64,000 nt of DNA from assembly GCF_900110205.1 (NCBI RefSeq), contig NZ_FOCV01000014.1:115702-179701 (forward strand). Reading direction: 5' to 3'. A program made the translations under genes and the position numbers. Of this stretch, positions 53,047 through 61,685 are shown piece after piece. Source of the stretch: Rhizobium tibeticum. Lineage in GTDB: Bacteria > Pseudomonadota > Alphaproteobacteria > Rhizobiales > Rhizobiaceae. Positions within the stretch are counted from its first letter, which is position 1; every line of letters starts with the position of its first letter. The notes beneath the pieces were generated by a model. It saw only the letters and a list, made by a program, of their open reading frames with translations, did not search any database and was not told the origin of the DNA.

Positions 53047-53136
53047 CGCTGGCGCCCGGTGTGTCGGTTGGCTCCTAGAAGAGCGTGAGCAACAGCGTCC
53101 CGACGGACGACCGGCGGCAGCCCGAGGCAGTTCCTG

Positions 53137-53769
53137 TCAGAACTCCACGCCCGGCTGCCCCTTGATGCCCGAGCGGAACGGATGCTTGATCAGCTCCATC
53201 TCGGTGACGAGATCGGCAATATCGATCAGCTCGTCCTTCGCGTTGCGCCCGGTCAGAACGACGTGAGTCATATACGGCTTTTCGGTCTTCAGAAACTCCA
53301 CCACCTCGTTGATGTCGAGGTAGTCGTAGCGAAGCGCGATGTTGATCTCGTCGAGCAGCACCATCGAATTGCGCTCGTCCCGGATCAGCTCTTTGGCCTT
53401 ATCCCAGGCCGCGGATGCGGCGGCGACATCACGGGCACGATCCTGTGTCTCCCAGGTGAAGCCCTCGCCCATGGTGTGGAACTGGCAGATGTCGGAGAAG
53501 TGCTTTTCGATCAAATCGCGCTCGCCGGTCCACATCGCGCCCTTGATGAACTGCACGACGGCGGAGGGCTTTCCATGCGCGATATGCCGGAAAATCATCC
53601 CGAACGCCGAGGAAGACTTGCCCTTGCCTTTACCGGTATGGACGATGATGAGGCCCTTCTCATCGGTCTTTGAGGCCATGATCTTGTCGCGGGCGGCTTT
53701 CTTCTTGGCCATCTTCTCGGCGTGGCGTGCGTCGTCGTGGCCAGCCGGCTCACTGGTTTCGTCAGTCAT
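53137..53769 (-). CDS. cobO: Cob(I)yrinic acid a,c-diamide adenosyltransferase CobO
   Basis: CobO transfers the 5'-deoxyadenosyl group of ATP to reduced cobalt of cobyrinic acid a,c-diamide. The 210-residue CobA/CobO-type enzyme has the P-loop IVHTGKGKGKSSSAFG, FIKGAMWTGERDLIEKHF, GEGFTWETQDRARD, VLLDEINIALRYDYL and HVVLTGRNAKDELIDIADLV. The start at 53769 lies one base after the cobN stop (TGAGATG), so it is coupled to cobN. It ends the cobP-cobW-cobN-cobO operon. Confidence 0.97.
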   Translation of the reverse strand: MTDETSEPAGHDDARHAEKMAKKKAARDKIMASKTDEKGLIIVHTGKGKGKSSSAFGMIFRHIAHGKPSAVVQFIKGAMWTGERDLIEKHFSDICQFHTMGEGFTWETQDRARDVAAASAAWDKAKELIRDERNSMVLLDEINIALRYDYLDINEVVEFLKTEKPYMTHVVLTGRNAKDELIDIADLVTEMELIKHPFRSGIKGQPGVEF

Positions 53770-53770
53770 C

Positions 53771-56700
53771 TCAATTTTCCCCGGATGCAAGCTTGAATGT
53801 GTCTGAAAGATCGAACCGCGCCGAATTGCTGCGCGGCGTCCAAAGGCGACGATCGATGGCCTCGAGCAGCCGTTCCTTCATGTCGTCGAAGGCGGCCGGA
53901 TTTTTCTCGACCATGAAATCGCGCACCTTCGGATCGACCACGAAGGCCTGATAGACGGCTTCAAAATGATGATTGCCCACCGCGCCTGTCGTCGCGGAAA
54001 AGGCGAAGAGGTAATCGACGGTCGCGGCGATCTCAAAGGCTCCCTTATAGCCATGGCGCATGACGCCATTGATCCACTTCGGATTGACCACGCGGCCACG
54101 CACGACACGCCCGATCTCCTCTTCCAACGATCGGATGACCGGCTTTTCCGGTCGCGAGTGGTCGTTGTGGTAGATCGACGGTCGGTCACCCGCCAGCATC
54201 TCGGTCGCGGCAGCCATGCCGCCCTCGAACTGGTAGTAATCGTCGCTGTCCAGAAGGTCGTGCTCGCGGTTGTCCTGGTTCTGCACCACCGCCTGGATCG
54301 AGCGCAGGCGCTCTTCGAAGACGCCCCGCTCGGCCCGGCCTTCCTCGCCGGCGCCGTAGGCGTAGCTTCCCCATACGAGATAGGCTTCGGCAAGATCGGC
54401 CCGGCGTTCCCATCCCTTCTCGTCGATCAATGCCTGCAAGCCGGCACCGTAGGCGCCCGGCTTCGAGCCGAAGATACGATAGCCGGCACGGCGTCGGGCT
54501 TGCGCCGCGTCCAGCCCGGCAGCCTCGAGCCGCGCTGCTTCGCCGCGCATGCGCTCGGCAATCGGATTGTCCGCCGAGTCCTCGTCCAGCGCACCGACGG
54601 CACGGATCGCCTTGTCGAAGAGCGCGATCTGTTCGGGAAACGCATCCCGGAAGAAGCCGGAAATGCGCAACGTCACGTCGACACGTGGGCGGCGCAGCAG
54701 CGCCGGCGGGATGATTTCGTAACCGGTGACGCGCCGCGAGGTCATGTCCCATACCGGCTTCACGCCGATCAGCGCCAGCGCCTGGGCAATATCATCGCCG
54801 CCGGTGCGCATGTTCGATGTGCCCCAGGCGGTGAGGCCGAAGGATACCGGCCATTCGCCGTGATCCTGCACATACCGGCGGATCAGCAGTTCGGCGGACT
54901 TTTTCCCGAGTTCGTAGGCCGCCGGCGTCGGAACCGCACGGCTGTCTACCGAATAGAAGTTCCGCCCGGTCGGCAGCACATCCGGGCGTCCTCGCGTCGG
55001 CGCACCCGACGGCCCGGGCGGCACGAAACGACCGTCGAGCCCCCGGAGCAGGCCTTCGATCTCCGCGGCCCCGCATGCAATGATGGCAGGCTTGAGCCGC
55101 GTTTCGATCATCCCCAGGACGGCGCGCGTGGCCCCCCAATCTTCCGGGCAAGCGACTTCGCCGGCGACCAGCCGTGCCGCAAGCAGTTCGATCCGCTCGA
55201 CCGCATCGCCATTCGTGCGCCAGACACCGTCCATGGCCGCCGCAAGGGTATCCGGGAACGGCCCCGGCCACGACCCGGCCATGTCGCAGTCGAGAGGATC
55301 GAAATCCAAGCCTACATCGGCAGCAATCGCCCGCTGTAGGCTGCGGTCGCCACCCTGGCCAAGGCCACGCGGGACCCGAGCCAGCGCTACGGTCAGATCA
55401 GTCAGCAATCGACCCTGCGGCGAGACACCGAAGACGTGCAAACCATCGCGGATCTGCATTTCCTTGAGATCGCAGAGATAGGAATCGAGCTTCTTCAACG
55501 CCTCGTTTTCGCTCTCGCCCTTGTCGATACCAGCATCGCGGTCGAGACCGATATCTGCGACGAGATCGAGAATCTGTTTGCTAAGAAGCCGAATGCGGCG
55601 TGGATCGCCACCTGACGCCTCGTAGTATTCGTCCACCAGTGCCTCCAGATCCTTCAGGGGCCCGTAGCTCTCGGCACGCGTCAGCGGCGGTGTCAGATGG
55701 TCGATGATGACAGCCCCGGCCCGCCGCTTGGCCTGCGTTCCCTCGCCGGGATCATTGACGATAAATGGATAAAGATGTGGCATAGGGCCGAGGATCGCCT
55801 CTGGATAGCATTCCTCGGAGAGCGCTAATGCCTTGCCCGGCAGCCATTCGAGATTGCCGTGCTTGCCCATGTGGATGACGGCGTGAGCGCCGAACTCGTG
55901 GCGAAGGAAAGCGTAAAAGGCGAGATAGCCGTGCGGCGGCACGAGGTCGGGCGAATGGTAGCTTTCCTTCGGATCGACGTTGTAGCCGCGCGCCGGCTGG
56001 ATGCCGACGAGCACCTCTCCAAGCCGCAGGAACGGCAGTGCAAAAGCGCCGTCCAGCATATAGCGATCGGTCTCAGGCGCGCCCCACCGCGTGTTGATTT
56101 CTTCCTGAATCTTTTTGGGAAGACTTCTGAAGAAGGCATTGTAACGACTCAATGAAAGCACTTCACTTACAAGCCTCCCATCCGTGCCGGAATTTGTCGG
56201 TCCTTCCATCAGGCGCCGGATCAGGGAGTCGCCATCATCCGGCACAGCCGCGACTGTGTAACCAGCGGCACGCATTGCCTTCAGAACCTCAACCGTGCCG
56301 GCAGGCGTATCCAGCCCGACGCCATTGCCGAGCCTTCCGTCGCGGTTCGGATAGTTCGCCATCACGAGCGCAATGCGCCGGTCGCTGGCGGATGTCGTGC
56401 GCAGCTTCGCCCAGTTGGCAGCAAGCTGGGCTGTATAGCGCATTCGCTCGATATCGGGCTCGCTGCCGACGATGTTGGCCTCGACCCTCGCGTCATAGCG
56501 GGCCGCCGATTTGAACGAGACCGCACGGGCAAGCACGCGCCCATCAACCTCCGGCAGAGCAACATTCATTCCAAGGTCGCGCGCGGAGAGCCCCTGCGAG
56601 GAGGAGGTCCATGCCTGCCGCGACGACGCCGAAAAGATAGCCTGAAGCACAACCGCGTCGTTGGCCTCAAGCACGGTCGGCTCGCGATCCGCACCGGGCG

Positions 56701-57538
56701 CAGACACTGCAAAGCCAGTCGTGTTGATCACCACCTCGGGTTTGATGGCGTCGAAGACGCTTTCGAGAATGCCCTTCGAGACGGGGTCCTTGAGACTATA
56801 GGCAAACACCGGCAGCGGCCGGATGCGTTCGGCCAGCAGCGTATCGATCAACGCTTCGACCGGTCGCGTCTCGCCGCTCTGCACGAGCGCGCGATAGAAG
56901 CTGACTGCCACAACTGGCGAATGCGGCACCTGCTGCAGGAATCGAACCCGCTCGTCGCACGCAGACTTCCACTCCTCGACGCCGACGACGCCCTTGCCCG
57001 GCCACCAGATTCCAGCCTTCATCAGCGGCGAAGCCGCCTCGGGCTTTTCCGCGCCCGAGAGCATCGCGCCGGCATAGGAGAGAAACGCACGCGAATTGGC
57101 GTCGCCACCTTCGATAAGATAGGCCCAGAGGGCATTTAACTCTTCAAGCGGCACATTCGAAAACGGTGTCAAACCCGCGTCCGGCTTCGAATCTCCCGGC
57201 AATACGGCAATAAGCGCGCCAAAGCGCGCTGCCGCCGCATGAAGCGCCTCCAGCGCATAGTGAAAATAGCTGGCACCGCCGAGCGCCCTGACGACGATCA
57301 GCTTCGCGTGCCGGGCTGTCCGCTCGACATAGGCATCGACCGACATCGGATGTTTCAGGCTCATCAGGCTTGCGAGCCGCAGCGAAAAACCGGCAGCCAC
57401 ACCATCATAGGCGGCCGCCATGGCGGCAAGCTCGGTATCGGCGGCCGACAGGAATAGGACATCGCCGGGAGATTGACCGAGATCGATCGCCTCCTCGCCG
57501 TCGCTGATCGTTCCCTGTTGTGCCAGGAGCAGATGCAT
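53771..57538 (-). CDS. cobN: Cobaltochelatase subunit CobN
   Basis: CobN is the large subunit of the aerobic cobaltochelatase, which with the CobST subunits inserts cobalt into hydrogenobyrinic acid a,c-diamide using ATP. The 1255-residue protein shows the CobN/magnesium chelatase BchH signature: VIHMGKHGNLEWLPGKALAL, PHLYPFIVNDPGEGTQAKRR, VEALIDTLLAERIRPLPVFA, and the C-terminal RHGYKGAFEIAATVDYLFAF. Length is in the normal range. CobS and CobT are not in the window. It lies between cobW (9 bases upstream) and cobO (1 base downstream). Confidence 0.97.
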   Translation of the reverse strand: MHLLLAQQGTISDGEEAIDLGQSPGDVLFLSAADTELAAMAAAYDGVAAGFSLRLASLMSLKHPMSVDAYVERTARHAKLIVVRALGGASYFHYALEALHAAAARFGALIAVLPGDSKPDAGLTPFSNVPLEELNALWAYLIEGGDANSRAFLSYAGAMLSGAEKPEAASPLMKAGIWWPGKGVVGVEEWKSACDERVRFLQQVPHSPVVAVSFYRALVQSGETRPVEALIDTLLAERIRPLPVFAYSLKDPVSKGILESVFDAIKPEVVINTTGFAVSAPGADREPTVLEANDAVVLQAIFSASSRQAWTSSSQGLSARDLGMNVALPEVDGRVLARAVSFKSAARYDARVEANIVGSEPDIERMRYTAQLAANWAKLRTTSASDRRIALVMANYPNRDGRLGNGVGLDTPAGTVEVLKAMRAAGYTVAAVPDDGDSLIRRLMEGPTNSGTDGRLVSEVLSLSRYNAFFRSLPKKIQEEINTRWGAPETDRYMLDGAFALPFLRLGEVLVGIQPARGYNVDPKESYHSPDLVPPHGYLAFYAFLRHEFGAHAVIHMGKHGNLEWLPGKALALSEECYPEAILGPMPHLYPFIVNDPGEGTQAKRRAGAVIIDHLTPPLTRAESYGPLKDLEALVDEYYEASGGDPRRIRLLSKQILDLVADIGLDRDAGIDKGESENEALKKLDSYLCDLKEMQIRDGLHVFGVSPQGRLLTDLTVALARVPRGLGQGGDRSLQRAIAADVGLDFDPLDCDMAGSWPGPFPDTLAAAMDGVWRTNGDAVERIELLAARLVAGEVACPEDWGATRAVLGMIETRLKPAIIACGAAEIEGLLRGLDGRFVPPGPSGAPTRGRPDVLPTGRNFYSVDSRAVPTPAAYELGKKSAELLIRRYVQDHGEWPVSFGLTAWGTSNMRTGGDDIAQALALIGVKPVWDMTSRRVTGYEIIPPALLRRPRVDVTLRISGFFRDAFPEQIALFDKAIRAVGALDEDSADNPIAERMRGEAARLEAAGLDAAQARRRAGYRIFGSKPGAYGAGLQALIDEKGWERRADLAEAYLVWGSYAYGAGEEGRAERGVFEERLRSIQAVVQNQDNREHDLLDSDDYYQFEGGMAAATEMLAGDRPSIYHNDHSRPEKPVIRSLEEEIGRVVRGRVVNPKWINGVMRHGYKGAFEIAATVDYLFAFSATTGAVGNHHFEAVYQAFVVDPKVRDFMVEKNPAAFDDMKERLLEAIDRRLWTPRSNSARFDLSDTFKLASGEN

Positions 57539-57547
57539 TGGTCTGCC

Positions 57548-58597
57548 TTATGCCAGCGCTTCGATTGCCGTGCGAACCACCGCCTCGTCCATGTCGTGCA
57601 GGCCGATCACGACCAGGCGGGTGCCGCGTGCTTCGCCGGGCGCCCAGGCGCGATCGAAATAATGGTCCACACGGCTTCCGACCGCCTGCAGCTGCAGGCG
57701 CATCGGCTTGCCGGGGACATCGACGAAGCCCTTCAGCCGCAGCACGTCATGTTCGCCAATGATGCCCTTCAGCGAGTCCACGAACGCGGCAGGATCGACA
57801 ACAGGGCCGAGTTCCACGACGAAGCTATCGAACTCGTCGTGGTCATGCGCTATACCATCCTCGTGCTCGAGCTCGTGGTGGGATTTGCGGTTGGCCACGT
57901 CATCCTCGGTACCGACCCCGAGCCCGAGCAACACGCTTGCTGGAACCTCGCCGTTGCGCGCCTCGATCATCACGGGCTTGCGGGCGATACGGGACGCTAC
58001 CTCATCGCGCACGCGACCGAGGCCTGCCGTGTCAAGAAGATCGGTCTTGTTGAGCACGATCAGATCGGCGCAGGTGAGCTGATCTTCGAAAAGTTCTTCG
58101 ATCGGGCTTTCATGATCGAGCGATTCATCCTCCACGCGACGGGCTTCGACCGCATCATGATCGTCGGCAAAACGGCCGGCCGCCACGGCAGCGCTATCGA
58201 CAACGGTGATAACGCCGTCGACGGTGACCTGCGTGCGAATGTCAGGCCAATTGAAGGCCGCCACGAGCGGCTGCGGCAGCGCGAGACCGGAGGTTTCGAT
58301 GACAATGTGGTCGGGGCGCTGTTTGCGCTCCAGAAGCTTGGTCATCGTCGGAATGAAGTCGTCGGCAACCGTGCAGCAGATGCAGCCATTGGTGAGTTCG
58401 ATGATGTCATCTTCAGTGCAATTGTCGGCGCCGCAGCCCTTGAGCACCTCGCCGTCGACGCCGAGATCGCCGAATTCGTTGATAATCAGCGCGATTTTCT
58501 TGCCGTTCGTGTTGGAAAGCAGATTGCGGATCATCGTCGTCTTGCCGGCGCCGAGAAAGCCGGTGATCACTGTCGCCGGGATTTTCTGCTGGTTCAT
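57548..58597 (-). CDS. cobW: Cobalamin biosynthesis protein CobW (G3E GTPase)
   Basis: CobW is a G3E-family GTPase required for aerobic cobalamin synthesis, proposed to deliver cobalt to the cobaltochelatase. The 349-residue protein has Walker [33 protein letters not shown], the metal-binding NGCICCTVADDF, the guanine motif LNKTDL, and a His-rich stretch (SHHELEHEDGIAHDHDEF) before the CobW_C domain. The start at 58597 is supported by AAGGGTTGAATTTG-like sequence and by the family's usual N-terminus; the open frame runs on upstream into cobP. It lies 5 bases after cobP and 9 before cobN. Confidence 0.97.
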   Translation of the reverse strand: MNQQKIPATVITGFLGAGKTTMIRNLLSNTNGKKIALIINEFGDLGVDGEVLKGCGADNCTEDDIIELTNGCICCTVADDFIPTMTKLLERKQRPDHIVIETSGLALPQPLVAAFNWPDIRTQVTVDGVITVVDSAAVAAGRFADDHDAVEARRVEDESLDHESPIEELFEDQLTCADLIVLNKTDLLDTAGLGRVRDEVASRIARKPVMIEARNGEVPASVLLGLGVGTEDDVANRKSHHELEHEDGIAHDHDEFDSFVVELGPVVDPAAFVDSLKGIIGEHDVLRLKGFVDVPGKPMRLQLQAVGSRVDHYFDRAWAPGEARGTRLVVIGLHDMDEAVVRTAIEALA

Positions 58598-58602
58598 CAA
58601 AT

Positions 58603-59127
58603 TCAACCCTTCATCTTCAGCGGCAGACCTGCCGCGATAAAATACACGTCCGCAGCTTCCGCCGCGATCATTTGATGCAGGCGGCCGGCATGATCCCGGA
58701 ACTCCCGCGCCATGCGGTTTTCCGGGACGATGCCGAGACCGACCTCGTTGGAAACGATGACGAGGCGCGCGCGTGCCGTAAGCACGCAGGCGGCAAGCGA
58801 GGCGAACTCCGCCACCATGTCGCGCTCTTCCATCATCAGATTGGTAACCCAAAGCGTCAGGCAATCCACCAGGATCGCCCGTCCTTCGCCATCGATTGCC
58901 TGCAGGCATCCGACAAGATCGAGCGGCTCTTCATGGGTGTGCCAGAGATCGCCGCGGTCGGCTTTGTGCGTGTCGATCCGGGAGCGCATTTCCTCATCCC
59001 AAGCCCGGCCCGTCGCCACATAGTGGCGCTCCAGGCCGCCCGAAACGACCAGTTGCTCTGCAAAGCGCGATTTTCCCGAGCGCACACCGCCGAGAACGAA
59101 GGTCGTGCCAAATGATCGCAGGCTCAT
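58603..59127 (-). CDS. cobP: Bifunctional adenosylcobinamide kinase / guanylyltransferase CobP (CobU)
   Basis: CobP phosphorylates adenosylcobinamide and adds GMP, giving AdoCbi-GDP. The 174-residue enzyme has the P-loop [55 protein letters not shown] and the GMP-attachment-type [24 protein letters not shown] (read in parts). The start at 59127 is assigned because the 28-codon leader ORF stops there with ATGA overlap; the ribosome site directly before it is weak. It is the first structural gene of cobP-cobW-cobN-cobO under the cobalamin riboswitch. Confidence 0.96.
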   Translation of the reverse strand: MSLRSFGTTFVLGGVRSGKSRFAEQLVVSGGLERHYVATGRAWDEEMRSRIDTHKADRGDLWHTHEEPLDLVGCLQAIDGEGRAILVDCLTLWVTNLMMEERDMVAEFASLAACVLTARARLVIVSNEVGLGIVPENRMAREFRDHAGRLHQMIAAEAADVYFIAAGLPLKMKG

Positions 59128-59210
59128 GGAAAATACTGTCCCATCTGCGGACGCCTTCCGCACGGAACCGGAACGGCTGCACGCAGCCTTAAAATCTTAC
59201 TTTCAGCCAT
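59124..59210 (-). CDS. 28-codon leader ORF coupled to cobP
   Basis: ATG at 59210 has GGAGG (59216-59220) 5 bases upstream, the best ribosome site in the cob leader. It opens a 28-residue basic, hydrophobic peptide (start [16 protein letters not shown], end [11 protein letters not shown]). Its TGA overlaps the cobP ATG (ATGA). CobP itself has only a weak site, so its translation probably depends on this leader. The leader's ribosome site lies about 52 bases downstream of the riboswitch 3' end, where it could be hidden when cobalamin is bound. No family is recognised. Confidence 0.6.
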   Translation of the reverse strand: MAESKILRLRAAVPVPCGRRPQMGQYFP

Positions 59211-59264
59211 GACAACCTCCGTGCTGGCAGCGGGCATCGCCCAGGGATGGGCTTTTTTGCCCGG

Positions 59265-59640
59265 CACGATTGGCAGGTCTCCTGGCTCGCGGGTTTTGGG
59301 CGCGATCGGGCAGACTGGAAATCGGTCGCCCTGATCGTGCCAGCGGATTTTCCTCGTCTTCCCGGCTGCATTTCATGAAAAGGCGGACGATTCGTAGACT
59401 TGAGAGGCGTCCAGCCCCGGTTGATCATGACGCACTGCCAGTGACTTTTCCGTCGCCGCTTCCGCGCCGCCCGCCTGCACTATTGCAGACTGTCAACCAC
59501 GAGGAACCAACGCCGGACAGAAAACCCTGACCGCTCTACAGTCGCGGGGTCGGCTATGATGACGGCGCCCGGATTGGGTCCACCGCTTCACATTCCCTTT
59601 TCATCCGCACCGATTCAACCGGTCCGGAACCATCCGTTAT
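59265..59640 (-). ncRNA. Large cobalamin (AdoCbl) riboswitch
   Basis: Read on the minus strand, all B12-element boxes occur in order. AAAAGGGAA is near 59600, then GGTG...AATCC (59584-59571), CCCCGCGACTG (about 59549-59538), a CACTG box (59445-59438, as GTCACTGG), GGGAAG (59363-59358), and the terminal AGCCAGGAGACCTGCC (59287-59272). It controls the cobP-cobW-cobN-cobO operon. At about 370 bases it is far larger than the usual 200, with long extra arms between the CGACTG and CACTG boxes and after each of the later boxes. Confidence 0.9.
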
Positions 59641-59894
59641 GGAGTCATCGTTAGGCAAGGCCCCCGGCGAAGTCAATCGTAAGCCGTCGTCTCGCATATG
59701 ACATGCATGCCTGAAACCGCGACCAAGACGACCTTCTCTACCAAATTTGTCGCCTTTTATCAGTGGCTTACGTCACGAATAATTGTTGCCGGCGCCGGTC
59801 TTTTGCCGCAATTGCATCGCAAGCGGGTCGCGCCGCTGATTTGCCCGTCCCTCACTGCACTTGATCGCGCCTACACCTGCCTAGTTTTCTTGTC
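59641..59894. other. Intergenic region between the riboswitch and the CLC-type gene
   Basis: This 254-base stretch must hold the promoters for the riboswitch-led operon (minus) and the CLC-type gene (plus). A 68-codon open frame at 59698-59904 has unlike codon use and no ribosome site, so I do not call it. No other element is recognised. Confidence 0.5.
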
Positions 59895-61685
59895 ATGCTC
59901 CTAAAAATCAATATCCGCCGTTTCGGTCCGTTTCATACGCTTCTCGATATCGGGCGGATGCGCGCTCTGCTGCGGCGTAGCGAAATGGGGATGGTCATCG
60001 CCGGCGCGATCGTCGGGCTGATCTCCGGCCTGGCGGTGTCGGGCATGAGCCTCGTTTCCCGCGCAATGCACAGGCTGATTTTCGGAATCAGCGACGTCGA
60101 GAGGCTGAGCTCTTCCCAGATCGACGACAAGTTCTTGCTGCTGACGGCACCGGTTTGCGGCGGCATCCTGCTCGGTCTTTTGCTGTTCATCCTCGCCAAA
60201 ACCCGTAAGAAGCCGATGGTCGACCCGATCGAGGCGAACGCATTACATGGCGGACGCCTGTCGCTGACCGACAGCATCCTCGTTGCCGTTCAGAACCTCA
60301 TCTCGAACGGCTTCGGTGCCTCCGTTGGTTTGGAAGCCGGCTACACGCAGTTGGCGGCCGGTCTGGCCTCGAAGCTTGGCCTGAAGTTGCAGCTTCGCCG
60401 ATCGGACCTGCGCGTTCTCGTCGGATGCGGCGCGGCCGGTGCGATTGCGGCGGCCTTCAATGCGCCGCTGACCGGCGCGTTCTATGCCTTCGAGCTCATC
60501 ATCGGCACATACACCATCGTCTCGCTGACACCAGTCGTCGTGTCCGCGCTGGTGGCGACCCAGATTGCGCGGCTGCTGGCCGGCAGTGATTTCCTCATCG
60601 ATGTCGGCGAATTCGGCTCCGTCATGCCGGCCGACTATGTCCCGGCGCTGCTGCTCGGTGCCGTCTGCGCTGGCGTCGGCATTCTCATCATGCAGGGCGT
60701 CGCCTCGATCGAGGAACTGGCGCGCAAAAGTTCCATCGCAACACCGCTGCGCCCTGCCCTTGGCGGCATCGTCGTCGGTCTCCTCGCCCTTATCACGCCG
60801 CAGGTCCTGTCAGCGGGACACGGAGCGCTGCACCTCAATCTCGGGCGCGATGTCGCGATTCCGGTCCTCCTTGGGCTGCTTCTCCTCAAGGCCTTGGCCT
60901 CCGCGATCTCGATCGGCTCGGGTTTCAGAGGCGGCCTCTTCTTCGCGTCGCTGTTCATGGGGGCGCTGCTCGGCAAGCTATTTGCCTATTCTGCGCCCTA
61001 TTTCGCCCACGCGACGCTGACACCCGTTATCTACGCGGTCGTCGGCATGAGTTCGCTCGCAGTCGCCGTTATTGGAGGGCCCCTGACGATGACGTTCCTG
61101 GCGCTGGAGATCACGGGCGACTTTCCGATCACGGCACTTGTCCTTGCGGCCGTCATCACCTCCTCACTCGTCGTGCGCAGCACCTTCGGCTACTCCTTCG
61201 CAACATGGCGCTTCCATCTGCGCGGCGAGAGCATTCGCAGCGCCCACGATGTCGGCTGGATTCGCAACCTGACGGTCGGCCGGCTGATGCGCGCCGACGT
61301 CAAGACCGCCAAGGCCGGCCTTTCGATCGAAGAGTTCAAGGAACGCTTTCCCATTGGCTCGGCGCAGCGCGTCGTCCTGGTGGACGACACGGGCAAATAC
61401 AGCGGCCTAGTGCTCGTCCCGGATATTTACGCGAACCTGACCGACACCGACGACACCGGCGAGGATCTCAGCGAATTCATTCGCTACAAGAACGATTTCC
61501 TGCAGCCGCAGATGAACGCCAAGCAGGCAGCCGCCATCTTCGACAAAACCGAAAGCGAAGCGCTCGCGGTCGTCAACAATCTGATCGAGAGGAAGGTTGT
61601 CGGGCAGCTGAGCGAGGCTTACACGCTGCGCCGCTACAGCGAAGAACTCGATCGCCGTCGCCGCGAAATATCCGGCGAGATCTAG
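59895..61685 (+). CDS. CLC-type chloride channel / antiporter with C-terminal CBS-like region
   Basis: The 596-residue protein has about ten hydrophobic helices of the CLC fold in residues 30-440, then a cytoplasmic tail of about 150 residues resembling a CBS-domain pair (NLTVGRLMRADVKTAKAGL, RVVLVDDTGKYSGLVLVPDI). The filter segments are altered: NGFGASVGLEAGYTQ replaces the usual G(K/R)EGP, and GFRGGLFFASLFMGALLG replaces GxFxPS. GGPLTMTFLALEITGDFP matches the second-half helix. It may carry a different anion, or conduct with other selectivity. It converges on cobQ, sharing the bases CTAG at their stops. Confidence 0.9.
   Translation: MLLKINIRRFGPFHTLLDIGRMRALLRRSEMGMVIAGAIVGLISGLAVSGMSLVSRAMHRLIFGISDVERLSSSQIDDKFLLLTAPVCGGILLGLLLFILAKTRKKPMVDPIEANALHGGRLSLTDSILVAVQNLISNGFGASVGLEAGYTQLAAGLASKLGLKLQLRRSDLRVLVGCGAAGAIAAAFNAPLTGAFYAFELIIGTYTIVSLTPVVVSALVATQIARLLAGSDFLIDVGEFGSVMPADYVPALLLGAVCAGVGILIMQGVASIEELARKSSIATPLRPALGGIVVGLLALITPQVLSAGHGALHLNLGRDVAIPVLLGLLLLKALASAISIGSGFRGGLFFASLFMGALLGKLFAYSAPYFAHATLTPVIYAVVGMSSLAVAVIGGPLTMTFLALEITGDFPITALVLAAVITSSLVVRSTFGYSFATWRFHLRGESIRSAHDVGWIRNLTVGRLMRADVKTAKAGLSIEEFKERFPIGSAQRVVLVDDTGKYSGLVLVPDIYANLTDTDDTGEDLSEFIRYKNDFLQPQMNAKQAAAIFDKTESEALAVVNNLIERKVVGQLSEAYTLRRYSEELDRRRREISGEI

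Noticed and set aside
59400..59515. First reading of the cob leader as a short riboswitch with a degenerate core
   Set aside because: The true core boxes (AAAAGGGAA, GGTG...AATCC, CCCGCGACTG) were found further upstream at 59530-59600, so the element is large, not degenerate.
59698..59904. 68-codon open frame between the riboswitch and the CLC-type gene
   Set aside because: No ribosome site, unlike codon use, overlaps the CLC-type gene start, and no recognisable domain.
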